Assembly: GCA_023935145.1 (NCBI GenBank)
Contig: CM043698.1
Location: forward strand, 147,516,125-147,580,124
Origin: Bretschneidera sinensis
Taxonomy: Eukaryota > Streptophyta > Magnoliopsida > Brassicales > Akaniaceae
Direction of reading: 5' to 3'
Length of the DNA stretch: 64,000 bases
Below, piece after piece: positions 11,440 through 22,934 of the stretch (positions are counted from its first letter, which is position 1; the number at the start of each line of letters is the position of its first letter). Position numbers and translations under genes: made by a program. Under the pieces are notes generated by a model. That model did not search any database. It was not told the DNA's origin and saw nothing but the letters and a program-made list of their open reading frames with translations.

Positions 11440-12178
11440 TTCCCCTCACATACAACCTCAGCTCCTTGCACATGCTCTCATTGGAAACAAGAAAATAACC
11501 CAAACATAGGTCGAAACAAAGTGAAAGATACGAGCTTAACTCTAACTTCAATTCACAAGACTGGCTGAGGATTACTGAGTGATATAAAAATAAAAGTGAT
11601 TACTAGCTAGAATTCAATATTGGAACTTGAGAAAGGGATAAACATCATAGATAAAAATATTATTAAGGTTAGGAGTACTTTATAAGACAGAAAATCACAC
11701 AAACACAAGCTTGATATACAAGGATGGACACCAATATGATTCAAAATCTTAAGCTCAAGAGTTTTAGGCCCAATCCATGTATATAAGCTAACAAATATCT
11801 CATTGAATAGAACTACAAGTCACGCAATCAACAAGAGAAACCAAACAAACTCAACCATAAAGAAACTTGACAAAGCCATTGGAGTCTTTATGGGACAGAC
11901 AACAATGAGCACACAAACCCTTCTTATTCAGAGACTCAACCACGAGGCAGTATCGTGGGAGTCACACAATCACGACCAACTTGAACCAGGTTTTGATACC
12001 ACTTGTTAAGGTTGATAGTACTTCACACGACGGGAGATCACATGGACACGAGCTTGATATACATGGATAGACACCAATATAATTCAAAAGCTTAAACTTA
12101 AGAGTCCTGGGCCTAAACCATGTATACAAGCTACTCTTATTTTTTTATATCTTTCAAATGTGGGATAACTCGCATGTG

Positions 12179-12183
12179 GATAT
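12179..12183. repeat. Target-site duplication GATAT (left) of the 10.75-kb Copia
   Basis: GATAT directly precedes the TG of the left LTR, and the same 5 bases directly follow the CA of the right LTR at 22935-22939. This fixes the Copia boundaries. Confidence 0.9.
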
Positions 12184-13053
12184 TGTTGGGAAATTACCTT
12201 GAGATTCTCAGGTGGTGATCTTCCAAACACCCAAGTCTAGAGTGACTTGTAATGGTCAGAAATAGAAATAGAAATCAAAGAAAAGAAAGAACATAACAAT
12301 TGTTATCGAGGTTCGACAATAGCCTACGTCCCCATGAGTTCCTCTGAACTTTCTGCACTAAATCAATGGTTCTTTACAGATACAACAACACCTCTTCAAG
12401 AATCTCAAGTTCTTGAAGAACGAAAGAAGAGAAAACAAAAAGTGATAAGGAACTATTACAAAGCCCTTCTCCCCAATCTATACCACTCTCTCTCTAAACA
12501 ACCAACCTCTCTTTGAGATCTATTCTAGTGCCTTTCCTGTGTTTTTGTGTCTTTGCACTCTCACACTTGCACTTGAATTCTCTTGTATGATGATCTTATG
12601 TTTACAACTTATCTCACGCTTCTTTTTAGATTGAAACTAGGTGACCCTTTATATAGTGCACAACTTCTTGAGGCAATCTTTAAAGTCAATCTCTACCCTT
12701 AGATCTTGAGGACTAAAGACTCATGACTCTATATGAATATGAGTGAACCTGTGCATTTTAAACATGTCCCACGCACCACTAAAAAGGCTGAAACATGAGT
12801 GCATCAGTGTGCCTAGCACCGCGGCCCATAACAAGATGGTCGCGGTGCACACAGGGCTGAAATGCACCATTCTTCTTCAGTTGCTGAGCGCTGTGGCCTG
12901 GGGAGGTTGAACCGCGGCATAACCTGGAGGCTGGACTTCCTGGTCTTTTTGTGGGCCCCGGTGCCCAATGCTGTGCCGCGGCGCTCACCCTTGACCTGAT
13001 GCTGTTGAACCTCTTTTCTTACAACCGTTTAATCCTAGGACAAAATACCAACA
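12184..13053 (-). repeat. Copia 3' LTR
   Basis: The repeat matches 22065-22934 over its whole length. Its end at 13053 is followed by atctctacctttgtctaa, whose complement (TTAGACAAAGGTAGAGAT) is the polypurine tract expected beside a 3' LTR. A GC-rich patch (about 12815-12985, with tgccgcggcg) stands out against the AT-rich surroundings. Confidence 0.93.
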
Positions 13054-13179
13054 ATCTCTACCTTTGTCTAAGCGATTAAACCCAAACTCTTGTGCAGAGA
13101 ACTCAGTATCCAAACTCATCTTGAGTCATCATATCAACCGACTCCAATCCTAAGTAGTTCAAGGCAATGATTGAACTTA

Positions 13180-15184
13180 TTTAGAGGTAGAACTTTGGTG
13201 CCTAAATCTGCGGGATTTTCCTCCGTGGCTACCTTGTCCACATGAATGCATCATTCCATAACATTTTCCCGAATGAAATGATACTAAACCACCATTGCCA
13301 ATACTATCCGTATCGTCTTGTATTTCACAATCAGTGAGAATATTTTGCTGAACTCTATGCCTTCTCTTTGTGTGAACTCCTTCACACCAGCCTAGCTTTA
13401 TACCAGACTTCATCCCCTGGAGGATTCCCTTCTTTGATCTTGTAGATCCACCTACAATCCACAACTTTCTGTTTTTCTAGTTTGGGCACCAATTCCCAAG
13501 AGTTGTTTTTCCTCAAAGAATCAATTTCTTCCTCCATAGCTAGCTGCCACTTTGATGAATCCTTACATTCCATGGCATCCATGTAAGTTTCTGGTTCAAC
13601 CATCATTCCTTCTGAATAAGGAGATGCTACATTAACATATCAAACCCATATCTCAAAGGTGGTCTGACCACCCTCCTTCCCCGGTCCCTTGTGAGTTGGT
13701 AGTCATCCTGACTTGCTGCATCATCCCCTTCCAGTTCAGCCTCCTCTTGAGTATCCTGAGCATGGCCTTCATTAATAGGCTATACTTGGTCCGAACCCTT
13801 TTGCCTTCCTTACTCTACCTGAACTGAATTTTCCTTGATGCTATGCTCCACAAATTTCGGACTGGTTTGCTCATTATCCCCTGCAGGGTTAGTTTTCTCC
13901 AAATAGGGAAATAACAATTCATTAAAAATAATATCCTTACTTATTATGAGTTTCATTCCTTTTGGTTCTAAGGACCACAACCTATTCCCCTTAACCCCAT
14001 CACCATACCCTAGAAACACACATTTTCTAGACCTTGGGCTAAGTTTATCATCATTTTGATATGCAAATGAAGCACATCCAAAAGTCCTAAGGTTGTTCAA
14101 CTCAGGGGGTTTCCCACTCTACATCTCTTCGGGAGTCTTGAGCTCTAAAGCTCTAGAGGGTGATCTATTAACCAAATATGCAGTAGTAGACACAGTTTCC
14201 CCTAACAAATATTTTGGTAAACCGGACCTAATTAACATACACCTAACCTTTTCCATAAGGGTTCTATTCATCCTCTCAACAACTCCATTTTGCTGAGGTG
14301 TTTTTACAACCGTTCTATGTCTAAGAATCCTATTTAACTCCCAAAATTTTATCAAAATCCTGATTGCAAAATTCTAAGCCATTATCGGTTCGTAAAGCCT
14401 TAACTACCCTACCCGTTTAAGTCTGCAGCAACTTTTTCCACACCATAAATTTATTCAAAGCATCTGATTTATTTTTAAGAAAATAAACCCAAACCTTTCT
14501 TGAATAATCATCAATTAAAGACAGAAAGTAACGATTACCTCCTTGTGTTGGTGTTCTTGCTGGTCCCCAAAGGTCTGCATGAATGTAGTCAAGAATGCCC
14601 TTAGACTTGTGCACTCCAGTGTTGAAGCTGACCCGGTGTTGCTTTCCAAGAATGCAACACTCGCAGAAATCGAGTTTCTCTACTTTGTCACCACCAAGTA
14701 GACCATCCTTGCTGAGAACTTGTAGGCCATTTTCGCTCATATATCCCAAGTGGGTATGCCAAAGGGCTGCCCTATCCATCTCAGCCATCAAACTTGCGGC
14801 TTGATCCTTGATTTTTGTCTCTCTCCAATCATCTCATAGAGACTATCTTTTATTGCTGTTTTGATCACTATCAAAGATCCTTTGGTTACCTTGATCTTTC
14901 CTCCCTCTGCCTTGTATGTATACCCCATGGAATCTAGTTGTCCCAATGAGATCAAATTTCTTTTCAAATCAGGAAGATACCTCACATTCCGCAGTAGCCT
15001 TGTGACTCCATCAAACATCCTCAACTGGATGTCTCCTATCCCCTCACTTGGCAAGAAGTATCATTCCCCAAGAAAACCTTTCCATCATTGGTTTCCTAGA
15101 AATTCTTGAACCAATTCCGGTGAGGACACATGTGATAAGTGCACCCAGAATCCAGGATTCATTTCTCGCTGCCTTACCTCCTAC
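13180..15184 (-). pseudogene. Copia pol remnant: protease, integrase, start of RT
   Basis: Read downward, the pieces are the protease active site ILDSGCTYHMCPH (about 15125-15155), the GAG-pre-integrase region (NVRYLPDLKRNLISLGQLD), the integrase zinc finger (HTHLGYMSENG...CECC) and the integrase core. The core shows HADLWG, RTDNGLEF and QQNGVVERMNRTL, so the catalytic D, D and E are present. Next come the FLGYGDGVKGNRLW region and the first part of reverse transcriptase (WIYKIKEG...GDEVWYKARLV). After about 13280 the frame jumps to a relic of the C-terminal end of RNase H. The catalytic RT motifs, including YVDD, are gone. Several stops and frameshifts separate the segments. Confidence 0.88.
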
Positions 15185-15707
15185 TCATATTTGAGTACAT
15201 AACAAGAACATCATCTTGCTGTTCTCCTTTGGCAACCTAAGCCTCTCCATTGTTGGTATGACTTCTTCTTCTCTCATCCCACATCTTCTTCTTGCAATCT
15301 TTCTTGAAGTGACCCTCCTTATTGCAGTAGAAGCATTGCTTCCCTCTAAACCTCGGTTTAGAATGCGATCTCTCATGGCTCTGCCCTCTACCCCTTGATT
15401 TCTCCCGGTAGTTGCCATGAATGCTACTGCCATTCCGAGTTGCTGGCCTTACTCTAACGAACAGCTCTTCTCCACTTGATGCTTCCCTCATCTTGGCTTT
15501 GAAATCATGAGCCCTTATAGCATTAATCATGATTTTCTTGGTTAGTGTATCTCTTCCATATTTAATAGCATTAATCAAATTATCAAAATAATCAGGAAGA
15601 GAATTCAACAAAAGAACAGCCAATTGTTCATTCGGGAATGTTATGCTACAACTATTCAAATCTCGAACTAGCTTATTAAACACATCAAGATTATCTTGCA
15701 ACTCTTT
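15185..15707 (-). pseudogene. Copia gag, 3' part with zinc knuckle
   Basis: This half of gag continues from the part at 21444-21780 across the Athila insertion. It shows LLLNSLPDYFDNLINAIKYG, a basic RGRGQSHERSHSKPRFRG linker and an intact CCHC zinc knuckle (CFYCNKEGHFKKDC). It encodes the nucleic-acid-binding end of the capsid protein. Confidence 0.88.
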
Positions 15708-15712
15708 ATTAG
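15708..15712. repeat. Target-site duplication ATTAG (left) of the Athila-like element
   Basis: ATTAG precedes the left LTR and recurs at 21439-21443 after the right LTR. It lies within the Copia gag coding sequence, which proves the order of insertion. Confidence 0.92.
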
Positions 15713-17098
15713 TGTTGTGAGTTTTAAACTTACTCGCAAGCGCACGAGTCGTTTACAATATAGCATTGTGCAAGTGCGAGGTCGAATCCACAGGGAATTG
15801 CGTTGTGAAAATATAAATTTATCTAAACTAATCTTATCTTAACCTAGTTCCGAATTGTGAATGATATTGCAAAAGAAATATAAACTAAACTAAGTTGATT
15901 TAAAAACTAATAATTAAAAACACTAAGGTTTCCGAATCCACCCCACCAAAGTTAAGCATATATGTTCTAAAAATATAGCCTATCAAAACATTCCATGAAT
16001 CCAACTATAAGACAAAAAACAAAGAATATCTCAACTAAACCAAAAGCATCCAATGTATCCGCTCTTAACAAATCACAAAGGAAATCCAATTTAATCGAAA
16101 AGCATTCAATGTATCCATCAGATGAAACACAAGGAACATCCAACAGACAATTTAAACTCAATCAATTATAAGATTAACTCAAATAATTGACAGAACATTT
16201 ATACTAAAAATTGTCAGATTTGTACAAGCAAATCTGAACTACTACGCCAAACAACGGCGTGGCTTCATCTTCAACCTTAGCTGAAGATTCTAGCCACTCA
16301 TAATTATGAAACTACAATTCATAATAAAAGTGCTAAACATTAAACTAAAACAACTAAATAAAAAGAAATAAATAACTTTACATGGGAGAAATTCCACTCG
16401 TTGACGGGCGGCGCTTCCCCTCATGGTAGAAATGCCTTCGAGATCCATTAGAATGCTAGCGGACGTCCACCGGTAAACACCAAAGTGACTCAGGAATTGT
16501 ACATTGAATGATGAAGTCAGATGGTGTTTATATAGGGGAAGATCACAAGTGCAATATGCTTCCAATCCGATGTGGGATACTGCAGATTCCAGTTTTTGCT
16601 CTTTGACCTTTGTCTACTAAAATGGCCATAACTTTCTCTAGAAAAATAATTTTATTGATCCGTAAAATTCTTCAGAAAATAGACATCGGGATCTTTCCAA
16701 GCATATATGGCTCATCTTGTGGTTCTTCCTGAATCAATACAATTAAATCCTCAAATATGGCTGATCTGTCACGCTGAAATGATGCACAGCCTGATCTTTA
16801 TCTACTAAAATTACCATAACTTTCTCTAGAAAATTCATTTTATTGATCCGTAAAATTCCCCAGAAAATAGACATCCGGATCTTTCCAAGCATATATGGCT
16901 CATCTTCTGGTTATTCCTAAATTAATACAGTTTAATCCTAAAAAATGGTTGATATGCACGAGCAATTCTGGCAATTTAGTAAAACTTCTTTCCAAGCTTG
17001 TAAACCTGTAAAACAACGAAAACAACTCAAAGTAACAAATTCCTAAGCTAATAAATGTAAATTAAAGGGTCAAAATATGCAATATTTGGCACTCATCA
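15713..17098 (-). repeat. Athila-like 3' LTR
   Basis: It pairs with 20058-21438. Within it, a segment of about 180-190 bp beginning ctttgtctactaaaatggcc (from about 16608) is repeated imperfectly from about 16795 (tttatctactaaaattacc). Both copies contain catatatggctcatctt. Confidence 0.92.
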
Positions 17099-18350
17099 AA
17101 TACCCCCAAACTTACAATTTGCTAGTCCCTTAGCAAAACAAAATAATAAAAAAAAACCTAAATGAAAAACAAAGAACATAAAGATAAGTTCATCACTCAT
17201 GGTATCCAAAAATTTAAGGAGCACACATCACCATGATATTCATTTATGAGCAAGCTTAAAAAGATAAACCCAGCTTCGCAATGAATAGAAAAGTTAAAAT
17301 CTAATTACTTGCAAAAGACAGGTTAAGGCATCACAAGTCTGACACTGTGTAAAGTGAATTAGCATATAAAAGTGAAGCTTCCAAGTAACTTCAATGTATA
17401 AGGTCTTCATGTCTCAAGATTCACCGAATTTCCCATCAAAATGAACGAAAAAGGCATAGTTTTTTTTTTGAAGGCACGGCTATGTTTAGTTCCCTTAAGC
17501 TTTCTAATTGACCCATGTAGCGAGTGTTGAGTCAATGACTTCCAAACCAGATAGTTTTAGGGCATTAGGTGTACAGACACCCCTAAAGACTTACTAACTC
17601 AAGTAAAAAAGGCTACGAAAATAAACCAGCTTTAATACTACCAAGCAAAATTCCACCTTTTGACGTGAACACTCACTGCTTACTGAGGCAAGAGGTCCAA
17701 TTACTCAGCAGAAAGTTGTAGTAATTTTTTTTTTTCATTTTTTTTATGCCCAAGTGTTCATCTAACAAGCCATTCAGTTTCAGTTAAGATAAGGAAAAAT
17801 ACACATTAAAATCACATGTCATACCTCACATAATTTGTGCTAATGTGCTCGTGTTAGATTATGTCAAACATGTGAATTATCAAATGCTTAAGGCAAGTAA
17901 CTAAATTTTAAAATTTATCACCAGATCATGTGTTCAAAATGTTAAGCTCACCAATGACATCACATCACAGAAATTGTTTAGATCAACCAAAATTTCACGA
18001 TAACAAGAGCATGCAATTATCTCTACGACGAAAAGACAACAAATTAGGATAAAGTGTGTGATGTGTCTCCCATGCCCCCAAACTTAAATTACACATTGAC
18101 CCCAATGTGTGACTAATATGGAACGAGCTGACCTGAGATATGGAGAACTAGCTGGACTGGTATGGCTCATAGCATACCCCCAAACTTGAACTGAAGTACG
18201 TTTTGTCCCTGAAAAATAAAAACTGAAAAACAAAAAATACTGGAAACAAACATTAATCATAAAAATACGAAATAATAAATAAACAGAAAAGATAAGCTGT
18301 GGGGTGCCTCCCATGAGCGCTAAGTTTAACGTCTTCAGCCAGACCCAACA
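17099..18350. other. Athila-like 3' untranslated region
   Basis: No coding frame is present. The region joins the truncated reverse transcriptase end to the polypurine tract beside the left LTR. The tract-like phrase cccccaaactta recurs near 17101, 18073 and 18176, so extra polypurine-like tracts lie inside the element. The phrase ggggtgcctcccatgagcgc (near 18300) is familiar from the 3' regions of plant Ty3/Gypsy elements. Confidence 0.6.
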
Positions 18351-19930
18351 TTAGTAAACAGGCCCAACTAAGCGCTCTACCATCTGATCAATAAATGAGA
18401 ATGGAAAATGATCAGGCCTAGTGGCAACATTCAATTTACGGTAGTCTAGACACTTTCTCCATCTTAACTGCACTCGAGTTGGAACCAACTCGTCGTCTTT
18501 ATTTACTACCTTCAATTCAGCACATTTGGGCATGACTTTAATCAAGCTCACCCCCTTGCTATCAGAGATGGGATAAATGATCCCTGCCTCTAACAGCTTA
18601 ATATCTTTTGCCCTCACAACTTCTTGCATAGCAGGGTTGAGCCTTCTTTGTGGCTCCTCGATGGCTTGACATTTTCCTCCAACTGTATCGTGTGTATTAC
18701 CAAAGAGGGGTTGATTCCCTTGATATCCTCAATAGTCCAGCCTATAGCTTCCTTATGCTCTCTTAAGACGTCCAATAATTTCTCCTCTGGAGCATCACCC
18801 AAATCTAAAGCTATAATTATAGGCAAAGAATCTGCTGGACCTAGGAACTTATACTTAAGATTATCCGGTAAAGGCTTAAGTTCCTTCTTGGGGGGTTCAA
18901 GTATTGTGGTTTCCTCAATCTCACTGATCTTTTGAGGAGCAGACTCCAAAGTAGCATTTGCTTGCTCAAACAACTTATCTAAATCCAAATCGTCTTCAAA
19001 TTGAGCAAAGCATGCCTCCAAAATGTCCTCAGACTTTCCTTCTTTCTTGGGCACTTGTAGTCTCTCAGGGTAAGGCACTTTAGGTAAAAACAACTTAGAG
19101 AGATCATTAATAATAGGTGTGGCTGTAGATGACTCAGCATCTCTCTTCTCATTGTTGCCACTTTCTTGCCCTTGGTGCATAGCAGGGTTATCTTCCACTT
19201 GATTGTGCACTTGTCTCCCAGACCTCAATGGGACAATTGATTGCACTTGTTCCTGCCAATGCATAGAAGTTAATAAATTTCCCACCGCAAACTGTTCCTT
19301 TGGGTTAGGATCAATTTGACTGGGGAACGTTCCTTCATCTCCTTCACCCACGTAACTTGCGATTTGATCAATATGACTCTCTAGTGTGGCAATCGCTTGG
19401 GTGTTTTCTATTGTTGCACTCATCACTTCACTCATAGATTGGCTAGTCGTTTTCATGAAATCATTGAGAGCGTCCTCCAATGACTGTGAAACCGACGCTG
19501 ACGCTTGAATAGGAGCTTGGTAAGCGGGTGATGGTGCTGGATAAGCTGAGTGACCATAACTTGGAATTGGTGGAGGAAATTCGGGAGGGTATTGATTGTG
19601 AGCATGATAAGGGTCTCCTTCCTGATTCCTCAGTTGGTTCTGCGTCCATGAAACATTAGAGTGGTCCCACCACCCTGGATTGTATGTTTCAGAGTAAGAT
19701 CCATTTGATTGCCAACAACACTCATTGAAAGCATTCATTTGTTCCATGGGATACTCGGCAAAAGCCGGCATTGATGGACAATTTTGTGCTAAATGCATAG
19801 GACTAGCACAGATGGAACAGCTATCAACATTGAATGTGTTGGCAGCGTTGAGGGACGGGCCGATCATTTTAATGAAATCCTTGAGGGCGTCCTCTAAAGA
19901 CTGTGAAACCGGCGTTGGATTCATCCACAT
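18351..19930 (-). pseudogene. Athila-like gag/pol remnant
   Basis: A 438-residue frame (18614-19930) carries a zinc knuckle near its N terminus (CSICASPMHLAQNC), a Pro/Tyr-rich spacer, then the pre-RT region KEAIGWTIEDIKGINPSL. The phrase VSQSLEDALKDF near residue 8 recurs as VSQSLEDALNDF near residue 148, so part of gag is duplicated. A one-base loss near 18670 shifts the frame. RT continues at 18351-18629 with MQEVV, LLEAGIIYPISDS, CLDYRKLN and FIDQMVERL, then ends abruptly before the catalytic core. The aspartic protease expected between gag and RT is missing. Confidence 0.85.
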
Positions 19931-20057
19931 TTTTTTAAAATTAAATTAAATTTTTTTTTAAAAAAAAAATTGATAACTAACTAGTAGAAAAATAAAATCA
20001 ATTCAGACAAAAAAATTTCACAAACCAAACAATTCCCCGATAATAGCGCCAAAAACT

Positions 20058-21438
20058 TGTTGTGAGTTTTAGATTTACTCGCAAGCGCACGAGTCGTTTG
20101 CAATATAGCGTTGTGCAAGTGCGAGGTCGAATCCATAGGGAATTGCGTTGTGAAAATATAAATTTATCTAAACTAATCTTATCTTAACCTAGTTCCGAAT
20201 TGTGAATGATATTGCAAAAGAAATATAAACTAAACTAAGTTGATTTAAAAACTAATAATTAAAAACACTCAGGTTTCCGAATCCACCCCACCAAAGTTAA
20301 GCATATATGTTCTAAAAATATAGCCTATCAAAACATTTCATGAATCCAACTATAAGACAAAAAACAAAGAATATCTCAACTAAACCAAAAACATCTCATG
20401 TATCCGCTCTTAACAAATCACAAAGGAAATCCAATTTAATCGCAAAGCATTCAATGTATCCATTAGATGAAACACAAGGAATATCCAACAGACAATTTAA
20501 ACTCAATCAATTATAAGATTAACTCAAATAATTGATAGAACATTTATACTAAAAATTGTCAGATTTGTACAAGCAAATCTGAACCACTACGCCAAACAAC
20601 GGCGGGGCTTCATCTTCAACCTTAGCTGAAGATTCTAGCCACTCATAATTATGAAACTACAATTCATAATAAAAGTGCTAAACATTAAACTAAAACAACT
20701 AAATAAAAAGAAATAAATAACTTTACATGGGAGAAATTCCACTCGCTGACGGGCGGCGCTTCCCCTCGTGGTAGCAACGACTTCGTGATCCACTAGAATG
20801 CTAGCGGATATCCACCGGTAAACACCAAAGTGGCTCAGGAATTGTACACTGAATGATGAAGTCAGATGGTGTTTATATAGGGGAAGATCACAAGTGCAAT
20901 ATGCTTCTAATCCGATGTGGGATACTGCAGATTCCAGTTTTTGCTCTTTGACCTTTGTCTACTAAAACTGCCATAACTTTCTCTAGAAAAATCATTTTAT
21001 CGATCCGTAAAATTCTCCAGAAAACAGAAATCTGGATCTTTCCAAGCATATATGGTTCATCTCATGGTTCTTCCTGAATCAATATAGTTAAATCCTCAAA
21101 AATGGCTGATCTGTCAAAATCATGCACAGCCTGACCTTTGTCTACTAAAACTGCCATAAATTTCTCTAGAAAATTCATTTTATTGATCCATGAAATTTCC
21201 CAGAAAATAGACATCCGGATCTTTCCAAGCATATATGGCTCATCTTCTGGTTCTTCCTAAATCAATACAGTTTAATCCTAAAAAATGGTTGATCTGCATG
21301 AGCAATTCTGGCAATTTAGTGAAACTTCTTTCTAAGCTTGTAAACCTACAAAACAATGAAAACAACTCAAAGTAACAAATTCCTAAGCTAACAAATGTAA
21401 ATTAAAGGGCCAAAATATGCAATATTTGGCACTCATCA
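20058..21438 (-). repeat. Athila-like 5' LTR
   Basis: It is nearly identical to 15713-17098 and ends beside the ATTAG duplication inside the Copia gag. The inner end (20058) adjoins the primer-binding site. Confidence 0.92.
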
Positions 21439-21780
21439 ATTAGGATCAATTTTAAAAGCAAAGATTCTTTTAAAAAGGTAAATCTTATTAGGGAGAGTCT
21501 TGGTAAGAAACAACTCATTTAGTTTTTTCCATATGACAGCTGGATCTTTCGAGTCTCCGCACTCCTTTGTCACGCTATCTGACATGTGCAAGAAAATGGT
21601 GTTGTATGCTATCTTCTTCATCTCAATCCGCTGGAGCTCCGTGATACTTGCTGGAAAAACATCATCTTCTCCAATAGCCAAGTCCACCTTCTGTTGCATA
21701 AGAATAACCTTGATCTTCCGCTTCCAAAGGGCAAAGTCTCCCTTTCCATCAAACTTCTCAATAATGCAGTTTGAACCCAT
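21439..21780 (-). pseudogene. Copia gag, 5' part (cut by the Athila insertion)
   Basis: The gag start codon is at 21778-21780. The frame shows IEKFDGKGDFALWKRKIK, the usual start of Tnt1-like gag, then AVIWKKLNELFLTKTLPNK. It stops at the ATTAG duplication, where the inserted LTR supplies TGA. The missing remainder is at 15185-15707. Confidence 0.9.
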
Positions 21781-21836
21781 CTTATGGAGAAAATCCTAGA
21801 TTTATGCAGCACCCACAATTGCTTTCCAACTTCTTC

Positions 21837-21950
21837 TAAATCTCAAGAACACGATCAGAGATTGATCTCAATACCGTTCTTGAATCACCCTCAAGAACAC
21901 GATCAGATCTTGATCTTTACTTCGTTCTTGAATCACCTAAGAAGTTGATC
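21837..21950. repeat. 48-bp tandem repeats in the Copia leader
   Basis: Two full units and a partial third carry ctcaagaacacgatcagat and ccgttcttgaatcac, with a period of about 48 bp. They lie between the primer-binding site and the gag start codon. The related element at the right end of the window carries about four units in the same position. Confidence 0.8.
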
Positions 21951-22020
21951 TTTGATTCTTGGAGTCTTGCTCCAATACTTTCTGTTCTTGCTCCGATACC
22001 CAGCTGTTCTTGGACCACAA

Positions 22021-22031
22021 CTCTGATACCA
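22021..22031 (-). other. Second, duplicated primer-binding-like site
   Basis: The minus strand reads TGGTATCAGAG a second time, about 30 bases inside the true primer site. The shared block is longer than the primer site itself: CAACAGTGGTATCAGAG occurs at both places, including the last bases of the LTR. Confidence 0.8.
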
Positions 22032-22051
22032 CTGTTGTGGTATCTCTTCTA

Positions 22052-22063
22052 GCTCTGATACCA
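22052..22063 (-). other. Copia primer-binding site (initiator tRNA-Met)
   Basis: TGGTATCAGAGC on the minus strand begins two bases from the LTR end, matching the 3' end of plant initiator tRNA-Met. This is the classic primer of plant Copia elements and fixes the element's orientation. Confidence 0.92.
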
Positions 22064-22064
22064 C

Positions 22065-22934
22065 TGTTGGGAAATCACCTTGAGATGCCCAGGCGGTGAT
22101 CTTCCAAACACCCAAACTAGAGTGACTTGTAATGATCAGAAACAGAAACAGAAATCAAAGAAAAGAAAGAACACAACAATTGTTAACAAGGTTCGGTAAT
22201 AGCCTACGTCTTCGTGAGTTCCTCTGAACTCTCTACACTAAATCAATGGCTCTTTACAGATACAACAACACCTCTTCAAGAATCTCAAGTTCTTAAAGAA
22301 CAAAAGAAGAGAAAACAGAAAGTGATAAGGAACTATTACAAAGCGCTTCTCCCCAATCTATACTACTCTTTCTCTAAACAACCAGCCTCTCTTTGAGATA
22401 TATTCTAGTGCCTCTCCTGTGTTTTTGTGTCTTTGCACTCTCACACTTGCACTTGAATTCTCTTGTATGATGATCTTTTGTTTACAACTTGTCTTAAACT
22501 TCTTTTTAGATTGAAGCTAGGTGACCCTTTATATAGTGCACCACTTCTTGAGCCAATCTTTGAAGTCAATCTCTACCCTTAGATCTTGAGGACAAATGAC
22601 TCATGACTCTATATGAATATGAGTGAACCTGTGCATTTTAAACATGTCCCACGCACCACTAAAAAGGCTGAAACATGAGTGCATCAGTGTGCCTGGCGCC
22701 GCGGCCCAGAATAAGGCTGGTCGCGGCGCACACAGGGCTGAAATGCACCATTCTTCTTCAGTTGCTGGGTGCCGCAGCCAAGGGAGGTTGAGCGGTGGCA
22801 CGGCCTGGAGGTTGGACTTCTTGGTCTTTCTATGGGCCGCGACGCCCAAGGCTGGGCCGTGGTGCCCACCCTTGACTTGATGCTGTTGAACCTCCTTTCT
22901 TGCAACCATTTAATCCTTGGACAAAATACCAACA
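22065..22934 (-). repeat. Copia 5' LTR
   Basis: It is the partner of 12184-13053, with the same 870-bp length but many substitutions. It is followed by the GATAT target duplication (22935-22939). The U3 portion holds a GC-rich patch around 22690-22870 (ggcgccgcggccc). Confidence 0.93.

Larger units (their letters stand above)
15713..21438 (-). mobile_element. Athila-like Ty3/Gypsy retrotransposon, internally deleted
   Basis: Two LTRs (15713-17098 and 20058-21438) start TGTTGTGAG and end ACTCATCA on the plus strand. Beside the right LTR the minus strand reads TTTGGCGCTATTATCGGGG, resembling the tRNA-Asp primer site typical of Athila (TGGCGCCGTTGCCGGGGA). Beside the left LTR is a G-rich tract (GTTTGGGGGTATT on the minus strand), the 3' polypurine tract. 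The coding region has a gag-like zinc knuckle, the IGWTIEDIKGI motif typical of Athila-type elements, and only the start of reverse transcriptase. Protease, most of RT, RNase H and integrase are absent. By eye only about seven mismatches occur in the first 300 bases of the LTR pair, so the insertion is fairly young. Confidence 0.92.
12184..22934 (-). mobile_element. Copia LTR retrotransposon (Tnt1/Tork-like), complete ends, with an Athila inserted in gag
   Basis: LTRs at both ends (870 bp each, TGTTGG...CCAACA) are flanked by a perfect GATAT duplication. The primer site next to the right LTR and the coding order (gag at the right, integrase and reverse transcriptase remnants at the left) put the element on the minus strand. 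Polyprotein motifs are gag, a zinc knuckle, a DSG protease, a GAG-pre-integrase region, a DDE integrase and a small part of reverse transcriptase. The element lacks nearly all of reverse transcriptase and RNase H and is interrupted by another element, so it cannot move by itself. By eye the two LTRs differ at roughly one base in ten over the first 100, so this is an older insertion than the Athila within it. Confidence 0.93.
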
